The notes below the pieces were generated by a model, which was not told where the DNA came from, did not search any database, and saw nothing but the letters and a program-made list of their open reading frames with translations. Position numbers and translations under genes: made by a program. A stretch of 64,000 nt of DNA, taken from NCBI GenBank assembly GCA_016201275.1, contig JACQDB010000107.1, positions 59,380 through 123,379 of the forward strand, given 5' to 3'. Source of the DNA: Acidobacteriota bacterium (lineage in GTDB: Bacteria; Acidobacteriota; Blastocatellia; UBA7656). Each line of letters opens with the position of its first letter. Position 1 is the first letter of the stretch. Shown one piece after another: positions 9,103 to 17,994 of the stretch.

Positions 9103-9732
9103 TTTTTTCTCCTGAACCCTTTACTTTGCCACCAAGAGGAGGAAGGCAAAGTCACCGCTCCCACTGATACAACTCCAATGCCATAGCTGCTTGCAGCCAA
9201 GTAAACGCAGGTTTCATAAGCGGTTAGCCTGCGCTTTGGATGGCGAAAACCTCGACCGTAGGGGGGGTATTCGGTCAGCCTGATGAAGGTGCGTCAGTCA
9301 AAATGAATTATTATTAGAGCTAGAATTGAACAACAGATGGAAAAAGCAGGGAATGGAATTGGCAAAAATTCAGGATTGGAGATGCCATTTCAAGCGCCCA
9401 CTCTTGACCAAGCGCTCAACCAAAGCGCTCCCAAAAGTGAACAGCAGGGAGTTGTTTTGCGAAAATTTTTGTCTTACGACTTGCGCTCTTGGGTTTACAA
9501 CTTGAACTGGCAAGCTGCCACAAAGATGTTCTGGCGCGCCGCTTGAGTGACTTTTATTGGCACTTGCAGACGCGCCTCACGAACATAAGAGCGGCGCTCT
9601 TTGATCGCTTCGCAAGTGTAAATCGGTGGCTGCGCCAGCCAATCGTTGGCGCTTTTCTTGCTCCGCCAAAGCACATCCAAACGGAGGTTGTCTATATCGA
9701 AACGCTGCTGATTTACAATTCGTTATTCCATT
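9103..9732. other. 630-bp intergenic region, no gene recognised
   Basis: This lies between the start of the subtilase gene and the end of the lactonase-like gene. The first part (9103-9300) should hold the subtilase promoter. A run of seven G occurs near 9261. Short open frames in both directions across 9337-9782 overlap each other and have no ribosome site or familiar motif, so I do not call them. No RNA gene or inverted-repeat element was recognised. Confidence 0.5.
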
Positions 9733-10911
9733 TTATTCAACCACCACCAGCCCCGCAGGAGTTGCGCCATCGGGAAGATTGACCGTCGCTACGTCTTCAA
9801 GTCCGGCGTTGGCGCTATTGCCAGTGACGCGCAAAACATGAATGCTTTGATTACCGGCGCGGACGTTCAATTGATACAGAAACTGTCCGCTTTTATCTAG
9901 GACGATTTCAAACGGCGCACGCCCAAACGCCTGCGTCGAATGATTGCCCACCAGATTCAAAGTGCCGTCGGCGTTGATGGTGTAAAGCGACAAGGTATTG
10001 GTTCCGGTATTCGATACCCAGACATAGAGGCCGTTGGGATGCACGGCGATCCAACAGGCGGCGCGGTCTGGCGCATTGCTGACCGCGTGGATTTGCTGCA
10101 TCTGGCCTTGTCCGTTGATTGCATACGAAACCGCACCCGGCAAACGCGCATCACTGACAATCAACTGCGTATCGTTTAACGGATTGAAGGCTCCGGCAAA
10201 CGGCCCCGTTGGACTGGTCAACTGTCCGCGTGGTCGCAGCTTGCCGCTGGCGCGCACGACGGTATAATAATCAATCAGACGCCCACCAAAACGCAGCCCG
10301 ATTACCATCGTGCCTTCCCGATTAAACAAAATCTGCGTCGGGTTATCGCCAAGATTCAATGGCGTCAAACGCTTGATGCGCGCCAGCGAACCATCGGCAT
10401 TGACGCGAAACCCCGCGTAATTCGGGGCGTTGGCGGCATCACCTTTGTTGGCTACGTAGAGCAGATCGCCGCGCAGCGCCAGACTCGACGGCATTACGCC
10501 ACGCGAGTTATAGGTTCCTATCACCGTCAGCGCGCCATCGTCCGCGATAGCCAGCGCCGAAATCGTATTGCTCGCCGCATTGACAGCATACAAAACCGTG
10601 CCGTTGTCATTGACGACCAGAGGGCTTTGCGAATCAATCAGAGTGCCGCTGCCGCGCCCCCCCGTAGGGAACGTGGTGCGAAAGCTCAACTGTCCGCTCT
10701 GCGCGTCGCGTTCATAGAGCGCGATGGTGTTGTCGCCATTTAGATTGGTGATGGTATAAACGAAGCTCCTGCCCACGGTGCGGGGTTGTGGTGCAGCGCT
10801 GGCAGCCGATGCGCCAGCGAAATGGCTGGTCAAAATAATCAACCACAAGGCCGCCAGCCGTGCCGCTTGCGACCGCTTGAGGTTCGCTAGACGTTGGAAT
10901 ATTGTTTTCAT
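9733..10911 (-). CDS. Secreted beta-propeller, lactonase (6-phosphogluconolactonase-like) family
   Basis: 392 residues with an N-terminal signal peptide (hydrophobic core ALWLIILTSHFAGASAASA). The mature protein is a series of beta-propeller blades with the phrases typical of lactonase-family proteins: YTITNLNGDNTIALYERDAQ, YAVNAASNTISALAI, LLYVANKGD, VHPNGLYVWVSNTGTNTLSL and LDKSGQFLYQLNV. Family members are either cytoplasmic 6-phosphogluconolactonases or exported surface-type propellers. The signal peptide puts this one outside the cytoplasm, so a role in the pentose phosphate pathway is unlikely. AAGGAG eight bases before the ATG supports the start. Substrate unknown. Confidence 0.8.
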   Translation of the reverse strand: MKTIFQRLANLKRSQAARLAALWLIILTSHFAGASAASAAPQPRTVGRSFVYTITNLNGDNTIALYERDAQSGQLSFRTTFPTGGRGSGTLIDSQSPLVVNDNGTVLYAVNAASNTISALAIADDGALTVIGTYNSRGVMPSSLALRGDLLYVANKGDAANAPNYAGFRVNADGSLARIKRLTPLNLGDNPTQILFNREGTMVIGLRFGGRLIDYYTVVRASGKLRPRGQLTSPTGPFAGAFNPLNDTQLIVSDARLPGAVSYAINGQGQMQQIHAVSNAPDRAACWIAVHPNGLYVWVSNTGTNTLSLYTINADGTLNLVGNHSTQAFGRAPFEIVLDKSGQFLYQLNVRAGNQSIHVLRVTGNSANAGLEDVATVNLPDGATPAGLVVVE

Positions 10912-10960
10912 ACGGCAAACTCCTTAAAAAAATGCTTCACCGGTTAAATCTCAACTTCAT

Positions 10961-11012
10961 GAAAAATAATCCCGTCATCTCTCAAAATTTCGAAAGATGA
11001 ACGGGATTTTTA
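10961..11012 (-). terminator. Rho-independent terminator of the sigma/anti-sigma operon
   Basis: Inverted repeat AATCCCGTCATCT and AGATGAACGGGATT (one bulged or mismatched base) around a 13-base loop, with T-rich sequence on either side. On the minus strand the stem is followed by ATTATTTTT, suiting termination of the anti-sigma gene that ends at 11105. A TTTTT follows on the plus strand as well. Confidence 0.75.
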
Positions 11013-11104
11013 AGCACGTTCTGTTGAATGAGTTTGGAGGAACTAATGACATTCAATAGACAGCGTGATAGTTCATGGATTGATCGTGTGAACGCCGTAG
11101 CGTT

Positions 11105-11971
11105 TTACGATTCCCGTTGCGCCAGATACTGGCGCAGTGCTGGCGCTAGATCAGCAGCGATTTTGTCGCTTTCCGACTTGTCCAGATTGGAGACCACAAA
11201 GGCCAAATAATCGCCGGTTGCAAATCCGGCGACTTCATAATTCTCCAGCCGCCCGGTGTGCAAAGTCACTCCCGACGCTTGCAGGACATCGCCTATGGTG
11301 GCGGTGGAAAAGGCCTCGCCATTTTTTTGCGTCAACACCAGCGACATCATTTTTTCCTGATGCCGCAGAATGAAATGGACGAACTCACGTTGCTGAAAGG
11401 TGCAACGATGCCCGGTCACCACTTGATAATCGCCCGGCACATGGTCTTTCAAAAGCTGCACCAGTCCGCTGAATTCGCTGCCCAGTTTAGCGCTCATCTC
11501 AGCCTCGGTGAACGGTTCGTCAGCAAACTTGCGCTCCACGGCGCAGTGTACATGATCGCCCAGACCGACATGGAGAACTCGCGCATTCTGTCGTTTCGCG
11601 CTTTCGCTTGCCGCCACTTTGTTGTTCTGTATCGCGGTGAAAAGGCCCCAACTGCCAATCATCACGATCACCGCAACGGCAACGACCAGCATCCAGTTTC
11701 GCCACCCCAAAAAAGGCGCGGCCTTACTTTTGCGAAGTTCTCTTTGAATCCGGTATTGCAACTCCGAGGGCGCGACATCCTTGCACACCGCCACCTGCAA
11801 AGCGCCCTTGACGCGCAGACGCGAGTCAAGCGCCAGCAGGCAATCTCCACACTCTTGCAGATGTTTGAGTACCGCGTGATTGGTCTCTACCAGCAGTTCA
11901 TTGTTGACGTATGAATCCAGATACGGTCTGAGTTTTTTGCATTCACTCGGCTCGAAATTAATGACGTTCAT
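11105..11971 (-). CDS. Membrane anti-sigma factor with zinc-finger-type N-terminus
   Basis: 288 residues. The cytoplasmic N-terminus has the zf-HC2 pattern His37-x3-Cys41-x2-Cys44 (HLQECGDC), typical of anti-sigma factors that hold an ECF sigma factor. A single membrane helix lies at about 92-113. The remaining 170 residues would be extracytoplasmic and contain clustered metal- or haem-type ligands: GDHVHC (139-143), GHRC (187-190) and further His at 199 and 204. The gene starts 9 bases after the sigma factor stop, so the two form an operon. The outer domain probably senses the signal that releases the sigma factor; its ligand is unknown. Confidence 0.82.
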   Translation of the reverse strand: MNVINFEPSECKKLRPYLDSYVNNELLVETNHAVLKHLQECGDCLLALDSRLRVKGALQVAVCKDVAPSELQYRIQRELRKSKAAPFLGWRNWMLVVAVAVIVMIGSWGLFTAIQNNKVAASESAKRQNARVLHVGLGDHVHCAVERKFADEPFTEAEMSAKLGSEFSGLVQLLKDHVPGDYQVVTGHRCTFQQREFVHFILRHQEKMMSLVLTQKNGEAFSTATIGDVLQASGVTLHTGRLENYEVAGFATGDYLAFVVSNLDKSESDKIAADLAPALRQYLAQRES

Positions 11972-11980
11972 AATCCCTCC

Positions 11981-12520
11981 CTATGCCTGTACCGATTTGA
12001 TGCCATAGCTGGCGGCGAAATCGCTCAGTTCCTTTCGCAAGATTTTTCGCCCACGGCTCAAGCGTGACATCACCGTGCCTACGGGGATGCCTAACACTGC
12101 GGCGATTTCCTTGTAGGCCAGTTCTTCGACATCGGCCAGCAACACCACCTCTCGATATTGTTGCGGCAGCTTGCCGACCGCCGCCAGCACCTCTTCATCG
12201 CGCAGGTGCTGCGGCACTGGCTCTTCATAAACCAGCACTTCTTCCAAAAACTCGTCACCTTCTTTGAAAAGCGCCAAATTGAACCATTTGCGGCGATGAT
12301 GATGAATGACGTGAAAGAGGATTTTGAACAACCAGGCGCGACAATTGGTGCCCATCTCGAAACGATGAAACGATTTCCAGGCTTGCAGATAAGCCTCTTG
12401 CACCAAGTCTTCGGCGGCGCTGCGATCCCCGATGACGCGATACGCGGTGCGAAACAGATCATTGAGATGCGGCATTGCCGCCACTTCAAAATCTTCTTCT
12501 CTGGCTGCGCGTCCGAACAT
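11981..12520 (-). CDS. ECF-type RNA polymerase sigma factor
   Basis: 179 residues with region 2 (about 16-85, including DLVQEAYLQAWKSFHRF) and region 4 (about 112-165, including LPQQYREVVLLADVEELAYK and the helix-turn-helix PVGTVMSRLSRGRKIL). Regions 1 and 3 are absent, so this is an extracytoplasmic-function sigma factor of RpoE/SigR type. GAGGA seven bases upstream supports the ATG. It is followed directly by its probable membrane anti-sigma factor and then a terminator. Pairs of this kind are usually autoregulated, but I could not define the promoter. Confidence 0.92.
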   Translation of the reverse strand: MFGRAAREEDFEVAAMPHLNDLFRTAYRVIGDRSAAEDLVQEAYLQAWKSFHRFEMGTNCRAWLFKILFHVIHHHRRKWFNLALFKEGDEFLEEVLVYEEPVPQHLRDEEVLAAVGKLPQQYREVVLLADVEELAYKEIAAVLGIPVGTVMSRLSRGRKILRKELSDFAASYGIKSVQA

Positions 12521-13082
12521 AAGGAGTCCTCAACTTTGCTGGATTTCCTACTTCGTCACCCCGTGAATGACACGGGCATGATGGTTTATTCCCACGAATG
12601 AAAATAAATTTTATCTTGTGCTACGATGTCAACGAACCGCTTTCTTGGAAACTCGAAACGACAGGAGATTGAACTTTATGTCCGTTGCAACTCCGCCCAC
12701 CAATTATCATGAAATCATCGCACTCCTGCCGCAAGGCTCAACGCTTAGACTTGATGATGTCAGTTGGGAAGACTACGAACAACGGCTCGACGATTTAGGC
12801 GACAGCTACGCAGCGCGCATCTTTTACCATCACGGGAGGATAGAAATCCTGGCTCCAGCAGGAAGGCCTGAAAGACCCAAAATTGTTATTCACGATCTCA
12901 TAGCGGCAATGAGTGATGAATTAGATATAGAGGTAACATCATTTGGTTCGACTACTTTTAAAAGAGAAACGATTAATAAAGGAGCCGAGCCTGATGATAG
13001 TTTTTATATACAGAATGCACAGTATGTGATTGGCAAAGAAGACTTGGATTTAGAGATTGATCCACCATCCGATCTTGTCTTT

Positions 13083-13596
13083 GCTCGACTTTGTACATTT
13101 TTCAGAGGCGAACCGAGCTTGCCAATCCCCCCGATGGCAATCGGGGGATAGTTAAAGCCCAACCTACGAAACGCTGCCAACGAGAAACCAATCCCCCCGA
13201 TGGCAATCGGGGGATGGTTAAAGTCCAACCTTGCCCGAGGCTCAAGGCTGGACTTTAACTATCCCCCAACTGCCGTTGGGGGGATTGCAAAAAAACTTTG
13301 TTTGCCTGCGGTATGTAGGCTGGACTTTAAGCATCCCCCAACTGCCGTTGGGGGGATTCAGACGAATTGCCAAACTGCCTCGGCTCCCGTTGGGGGATTC
13401 AGACGAATTGCCTCACGGCCTCGGTTCTCCGTTGCTAGATTTTTTAGAGGCGAAGCAGCCTGATTTCATTGGCTTTTTCAGCACCTGGAATGATTGAACC
13501 TCCCCTCAACAAGGTGAAGTTCAATAATTCCAGGCGCGAACCGCAACGTCAGCCCTTGATTGGTGTTGTTCAATTTGAAATTGTACAAAGTCGAGC
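13083..13596. mobile_element. 514-bp MITE-like element inserted in the Uma2 gene
   Basis: The ends are perfect 15-bp inverted repeats: GCTCGACTTTGTACA at 13083-13097 and its complement at 13582-13596, with weaker pairing for about eight more bases. TTT on both sides (13080-13082 and 13597-13599) is the apparent 3-bp target duplication. No transposase is encoded, so the element would need one in trans. The interior contains a cluster of palindromic repeats (13122-13416) and another hairpin pairing ACCTGGAATGATTGAAC near 13480 with GTTCAATAATTCCAGG near 13520. The transposase family is unknown; 3-bp duplications are known for some IS5- and IS982-type elements. Confidence 0.85.
13122..13416. repeat. 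Cluster of five palindromic repeats, two inverted against three
   Basis: Copies of a hairpin unit with the core ATCCCCC-(AACTGCCGTT or GATTGCCATC)-GGGGGAT, each next to GGACTTTAA or its complement TTAAAGTCC. Two units (from about 13122 and 13189) read in one direction and three (from about 13245, 13320 and 13380) in the other. Read in frame they encode PPTAVGG or PPIAIGG peptides, which would explain spurious short open frames here. The arms are GC-rich and can pair with each other as well as with themselves. Confidence 0.8.
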
Positions 13597-13927
13597 TTTG
13601 AATGTGATCGCACCAGCGCCTCACTGAATAAATTCCCCATCTATGCAGGATTTGGTGTGCCAGAGATTTGGCGAGTCTATAAAAGCAAAGTGGAAATCTA
13701 CCTGCTTGAAGGACAGACTTACACTTCATCGTCTGTGAGCAGGGCTTTTCCATTTCTTACGGCCCAAACCATCTCCGAATTCCTAGTCAAAGGCATCATC
13801 GAAGGCGAACGCAAAGCGGCTCGCGCCTTCCGTGAATGGCTGCGCCAACGCCCTGAACAAAAATCGTAAGGCTTACTTCACTTCTGCTCTCGCGGTTGAT
13901 TCTTTCCCGACTATTTTTACCCGGCGA

Positions 13928-15952
13928 TTACCTCAAAGCTTTATTTATTTCTCCGCTTTTCGCTTGCACTTGAAACACCTCTTCACAAGCGGCGCGTAAA
14001 AGTTCCGCAACGCTCCACGCCTGCGCTATGCAGCCACGCGGACGGTGCGGCGCATCGCCATCAAAAATTTCCGACACCTGCCCAAGCCCCGCTTCATGCA
14101 AATGCTCACAGAAGCCGGTCAATAATTTTTCGCCAACCTCGCGGCTCTTCTGCGCGCCGTTATTCACCTTCACATACGCCGTAATAAATGGCCCCAGCAA
14201 CCAAGCCCACACCGTGCCTTGATGATAAGCCGTGTCGCGGCTGTAGGCATCGCCTGCGTAAACCGGGCGATAGGCTATGTCACTTGGAGCCAGGCTGCGA
14301 AGACCAAACGGCGTCAGCAACTCGCGCTCGACCACGGCAACAACGCGCCTGGCTTCTTCGCCTGATAACATCGAGTGCGGCAAGCTGACAGCAAAAATTT
14401 GATTCGGACGAATCGCTGCGTCTTTGGCGTCGCCGTTAATCACATCAAACAGACAATCGCTCTCTGCATTCCAAAACGCTTTGCCGAAATTCGCTTTCGC
14501 CAGCGCCGCCAATTCCCTGCACAACGGTTCGGTTGTAGAGTCTTTGAAACGCCTTGCAAAATCCTGCATCACACACAGCGCGTTGTACCACAGCGCTTGA
14601 ATCTCTACCGCTTTGCCGTGGCGCGGCGTCACCACAAAATCGCCAACCTTGGCGTCCATCCACGTCAACTGCACCCCGTCAACGCCGCCCGTAAGCATTC
14701 CATCCGCATCAACCTTGATGCCGTAGCGCGTGCCTTGAACGTGCCACTTGATGATGTCAAGAAGCACGGCGTACAGCTTGGTCTTGACGAATTGATAATC
14801 GCCGCTGCGTTGTGTCAAAGCGCGAATCGCTTCAAAGAACCACAAGGTCGCGTCTATGGTGTTGTACTCCGGCTCGTCGTCGGCCTCAGGAAAGCGATTC
14901 GGCAACATCCCTTGATCGGCGTGCTGGGCGAATTCCAACAAGATGCTTTTTGCTGCTTCAAGTGACGGCATAGCGTAGAGCAAACCGGGTAGCGCAATCA
15001 TGGTGTCGCGCCCCCAATCGCTGAACCAGTGATAACCGGCGAGGACCGTTTTGTGATTGCCGCGTGCGACGATGAATTGATTGGCCGCCTGCGTCAGCAG
15101 CGTAACCAGTTGATTGGCAACCGGCGGCGCGGCGACAATATTTTTGCGGCGCTTGATTTCGCCGTCTTTGAATTCGTCAACTCGATTGATGTCTGGCGCT
15201 TCGATTGAAGCCATGACATTGGCGCTAGGGCGTTTGGTCAAATCGAATTTCAAGACCAGCGGGTTGAATAAATCCTCAATAAAATCAAGGCCGCGCTGGC
15301 GTTCCAGTGCATATTCAAAATGGCGATACCAAAAACCGCTCGCTTCCGCGAAGTCGGCATCGTGCGCCAGATGCAAAGTCGGCAAACCTTGGTAAGGCGT
15401 CAAACTCGCAAGCTGCGGCTGCATTTCAACGTGAGCATTGAGCGAAGGATTTTCATGCGTGGTGCTGTGATAATCGCGAAAGGCGATCAAGGGATGCACT
15501 TCAAGTTGAACCGTTCGCGGCGGCAACTGGCGCACGGTCGCCGCGTCCACCGTCTGCCATTCATATTGAATCACCGTGGTGTTTTCGCCATCGAGCATAA
15601 ACACCGTCTTGATGATCCGCGCCTCGCCGACTTCATAAATAAAAGTTGGAAACGGTGCGAGGCGAAACGCTTTCAGATATTGATAGCCTTGCGGATGCAC
15701 AGTATTAGGATATTGATTGACCGATAAATCGTAACGCTGCCCGTCAATGACAAGCGTCTCTTCGAGCTTCGCAAGCAGCATCAGGCGACCGACCGGCGGG
15801 CGCGTCGCCGCCACTAACAAGCCGTGATAGCGGCGCGTGTTCAAGCCCGTAATGGTTGAAGAAGCAAAGCCGCCAAGGGCGTTGGTTTCCAGCCACTCGC
15901 GTTCGGAAGCCTTGTCTAAGTTGGCGCAAATTTCATCATCGAAGTGAATCAT
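13928..15952 (-). CDS. Glycogen debranching enzyme (amylo-alpha-1,6-glucosidase family)
   Basis: 674 residues. The N-terminal beta-sandwich (about 10-240) has the family start LETNALGGFASSTITGLNTR and RRYHGLLVAA. The C-terminal (alpha/alpha)6 barrel (about 280-660) has WFSDWGRDTMIALPGL, EYNTIDATLWFFEAI and GTVWAWLLGPFITAY. These are the conserved catalytic-barrel motifs of bacterial and archaeal debranching enzymes that cleave alpha-1,6 branch points of glycogen. AGGA precedes the ATG by a short spacer. A GH63-type glucosidase gene lies 4 kb upstream on the same strand, so the region may serve storage-glucan turnover; the oxidoreductase between them has no evident link. Confidence 0.92.
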   Translation of the reverse strand: MIHFDDEICANLDKASEREWLETNALGGFASSTITGLNTRRYHGLLVAATRPPVGRLMLLAKLEETLVIDGQRYDLSVNQYPNTVHPQGYQYLKAFRLAPFPTFIYEVGEARIIKTVFMLDGENTTVIQYEWQTVDAATVRQLPPRTVQLEVHPLIAFRDYHSTTHENPSLNAHVEMQPQLASLTPYQGLPTLHLAHDADFAEASGFWYRHFEYALERQRGLDFIEDLFNPLVLKFDLTKRPSANVMASIEAPDINRVDEFKDGEIKRRKNIVAAPPVANQLVTLLTQAANQFIVARGNHKTVLAGYHWFSDWGRDTMIALPGLLYAMPSLEAAKSILLEFAQHADQGMLPNRFPEADDEPEYNTIDATLWFFEAIRALTQRSGDYQFVKTKLYAVLLDIIKWHVQGTRYGIKVDADGMLTGGVDGVQLTWMDAKVGDFVVTPRHGKAVEIQALWYNALCVMQDFARRFKDSTTEPLCRELAALAKANFGKAFWNAESDCLFDVINGDAKDAAIRPNQIFAVSLPHSMLSGEEARRVVAVVERELLTPFGLRSLAPSDIAYRPVYAGDAYSRDTAYHQGTVWAWLLGPFITAYVKVNNGAQKSREVGEKLLTGFCEHLHEAGLGQVSEIFDGDAPHRPRGCIAQAWSVAELLRAACEEVFQVQAKSGEINKALR

Positions 15953-16079
15953 AAAATTCCTGGGGTTGAATTTTGCCGCGAGCCTTCGCCCTGCAAGCGC
16001 TCACTGGATTGCTCAACCGCCGATTCATAAAACGCTGAACGGCAAAAGCAGCGAGGATACGCCTTGCCATCGCTTCGTT

Positions 16080-17429
16080 TCAGCCGACCGTATAAGGCAG
16101 CGAACTTGCCAATGTCGGATACGCGAAAACCATGTTGCGGATTTCATCGGCGGTGATCTGGTGTTTGATGGCGAGCGCGAAGAAATTAATGTTGTCACCG
16201 GCAGCGGCGCTCCACAAATGCGCGCCGAGTATGCGCCCCGAACTTTTTTCGCTGATGATTTTCGCCAGCGCCGGTTCACCGCCTGCAATAATGGCGTTGA
16301 CTTTCCAATTGGTCATCTCGCTTTTCGTGACGTTGATTTCCAGCTTGCGTTGGCGCGCTTCACTTTCCGTCAAGCCCACAGAAGCCAGCGGCGGAATCGT
16401 ATAAATGGCTCGCGGGATGGCCGTATAATCGGCGCGTTCGCTATTGCCTTCGAGAAAATTTTTCGCCACCAAGCGGCCTTCATACGAGGCGACGGGCGAC
16501 AGTTGCAAACGCCCTTGCGCGTCGCCTGCGGCAAAGATATTCGGGTTGGTTTTACTGCGTAAAAACTCGTCCACAACAATGCCGCGTTTGCTCGTTTCGA
16601 CTTCAGCTTGGTCCAGAGCGAGCGCGTCTATTGAAGGCACACGCCCCGCCGCGTTGAGGATAAAATCGGCAGCCATGCTAGTGGCTTTGCCATCGGCTTC
16701 AAATTCCAAAACGAACTCGTCGCCTTGTTTATGAATCACCTGCGGCGTCGCTTGCATAATGATGTTAATGCCAAGCGTTCGGGAAAATTCAACGACTGCC
16801 GCAACCATGTCTTCGTCTTCGCCCGCCAGCGCTTTGCTACGCACCAGCATAGTCACGCGAGAACCCAATCGAGCAAAGACCTGCGCGAACTCGAACGCCA
16901 CTACGCCTGCGCCGATGATAGCGAGATGTTTCGGAATATCGCGCACCGCCAATATCTCGTCGCTGGTTTTGGCGAGCGCCGCGCCGTCAAAGTCGAGCCG
17001 ACGCGGATACGACCCTGTGGCGATGACGAAGGCTCCGGCTTCGATCTCTGCGCCGTTTACTTCCAGCGCGTTTCGCGCAATGAAGCGCGGCGCACCGTGA
17101 ATTAAATCTATGCCTTGCTCTTGCAAAGAGGCTTCGGTTTGCGGCGTGACGGGACGGGTGAAACTCTCTTTGCGTGCGAGGACGCGAGACCAGTCAACGC
17201 GAGGTTCGGCGACTGCTATGCCGAAATTGGCGGCGTGGCGAATTTCATTCAAAACTTCGGTGGCGCGCACGAAAACTTTTTTCGGATTGCAGCCGTTGAG
17301 CGAACAGAGTCCGCCGACTGCGCCTTTATCAATGAGCGCGGTTTTATGTCCCGCGCCAGTAATTTTCGCGGCGGCGCTCAACCCGGCGTTGCCGCCGCCG
17401 ATGGCTACGAAATCATAACGCTTCATCAT
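16080..17429 (-). CDS. Pyridine nucleotide-disulfide oxidoreductase (glutathione reductase/dihydrolipoamide dehydrogenase type)
   Basis: About 449 residues. The FAD-binding motif GGGNAGLSAAA is at about residues 11-21. The redox-active pair lies in GGLCSLNGCNPKK (two Cys five apart, numbering about 42 and 47 from the first ATG). An NAD(P) Rossmann motif AIIGAGVVAFEFAQ and a second FAD contact (NPNIFAAGD) follow. The C-terminal dimerisation domain ends FAYPTLASSLPYTV. The His-x-x-x-x-Glu catalytic base of glutathione or lipoamide reductases is not present, as in mercuric reductases or transhydrogenases. The substrate is therefore unclear. AAGGAG precedes two consecutive ATG codons (17429 and 17426); either may be the start. 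Confidence 0.85.
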   Translation of the reverse strand: MMKRYDFVAIGGGNAGLSAAAKITGAGHKTALIDKGAVGGLCSLNGCNPKKVFVRATEVLNEIRHAANFGIAVAEPRVDWSRVLARKESFTRPVTPQTEASLQEQGIDLIHGAPRFIARNALEVNGAEIEAGAFVIATGSYPRRLDFDGAALAKTSDEILAVRDIPKHLAIIGAGVVAFEFAQVFARLGSRVTMLVRSKALAGEDEDMVAAVVEFSRTLGINIIMQATPQVIHKQGDEFVLEFEADGKATSMAADFILNAAGRVPSIDALALDQAEVETSKRGIVVDEFLRSKTNPNIFAAGDAQGRLQLSPVASYEGRLVAKNFLEGNSERADYTAIPRAIYTIPPLASVGLTESEARQRKLEINVTKSEMTNWKVNAIIAGGEPALAKIISEKSSGRILGAHLWSAAAGDNINFFALAIKHQITADEIRNMVFAYPTLASSLPYTVG

Positions 17430-17495
17430 CAAGCTCCTTTGCTTGGCTCGCTCGGCAATTGGGTACAGGAATCAATACCGTCGCCAAAAATTTTT

Positions 17496-17568
17496 ACGGC
17501 AATTTTCGTTACCATATATTGTAGTCAGTACATTAGACGACCACAATATATGGGCGTAATTTTGCCGT
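17496..17568. repeat. 73-bp inverted repeat between genes
   Basis: Left arm 17496-17526 (ACGGCAATTTT...ATATATTGTAGTC) and right arm 17539-17568 (GACCACAATATATGG...AATTTTGCCGT) pair over about 30 bases with a few mismatches around a 12-base loop. It sits in the 565-bp region 17430-17994, which otherwise shows only the repeat at 17841 and no convincing gene. Confidence 0.7.
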
Positions 17569-17840
17569 TTTGCAAGCCATATTAGAAATTGGCGAAGGTA
17601 TTGAGGAATGGTCAGCGCCAGGCTTGTCAGAAATGGCAAAACCAATTGAGTCATCAGCGACCAGCACCGATGGCGCTTTGCGATCATTCAAAAATCCGTT
17701 CGCCGGTTGACCATAAATTTTCTGCTCTGACTCGAAGCCCGTCGTCGGTGGATGAGGTGTTGATTGCTTCGTGCAAGCGATTGCCTTCATCGCCAACAAC
17801 GGACTACGAATCAGAGCAGCGTCATACAGGTTTCGGAAAT

Positions 17841-17950
17841 TGAGAAGACATCACAGATGCACACCGATAAACCCCGATAGAAAAAACGGCAACGCTCCAG
17901 ATTTTCCTGTATCGGTGTGCATCTGTGTTCATCTGTGGTGTCTTTTCTCC
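17841..17950. repeat. Inverted-repeat element, family B copy 1
   Basis: A 110-bp element with arms that contain CACAGATGCACACCGAT on the left and its complement on the right (ATCGGTGTGCATCTGTG, then ATCTGTGGTGTC). A second copy is at 23290-23405. It lies immediately 3' of the GH63-like gene, which ends at 17995. Confidence 0.8.
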
Positions 17951-17994
17951 TTTGGTTGACGCAAACTCCACAACCTTTCAAGCGTCTGTGGGCT

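Larger units (their letters stand above)
12678..13869 (+). pseudogene. Uma2-family endonuclease-like gene split by an inserted element
   Basis: The 5' part (12678-13082, 135 codons) and the 3' part (13600-13869, 89 codons plus stop) belong to one Uma2 (DUF820) gene. AGGAG ten bases upstream supports the start MSVATPPTNYHEI. The first part ends in IDPPSDLVF. The second part begins ECDRTSASLNKFPIYAGFGV and continues with PEIWRVYKSKVEIYLLEG, the usual continuation in this family. Removing 13083-13599 joins GTC TTT to GAA TGT exactly in frame and gives 224 residues, a normal family length. As it stands, translation runs into the element and stops at 13151, so the product lacks the C-terminal half of the nuclease fold. 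The decay is recent: no other stop or frameshift is seen. Confidence 0.88.

Noticed and set aside
9337..9782. Overlapping short frames in the subtilase-lactonase gap
   Set aside because: No ribosome site, no motif, and they overlap each other in several frames.
13122..13416. CRISPR-like array
   Set aside because: Units are palindromic, in both orientations, with unequal spacing and no unique spacers; no cas genes nearby.
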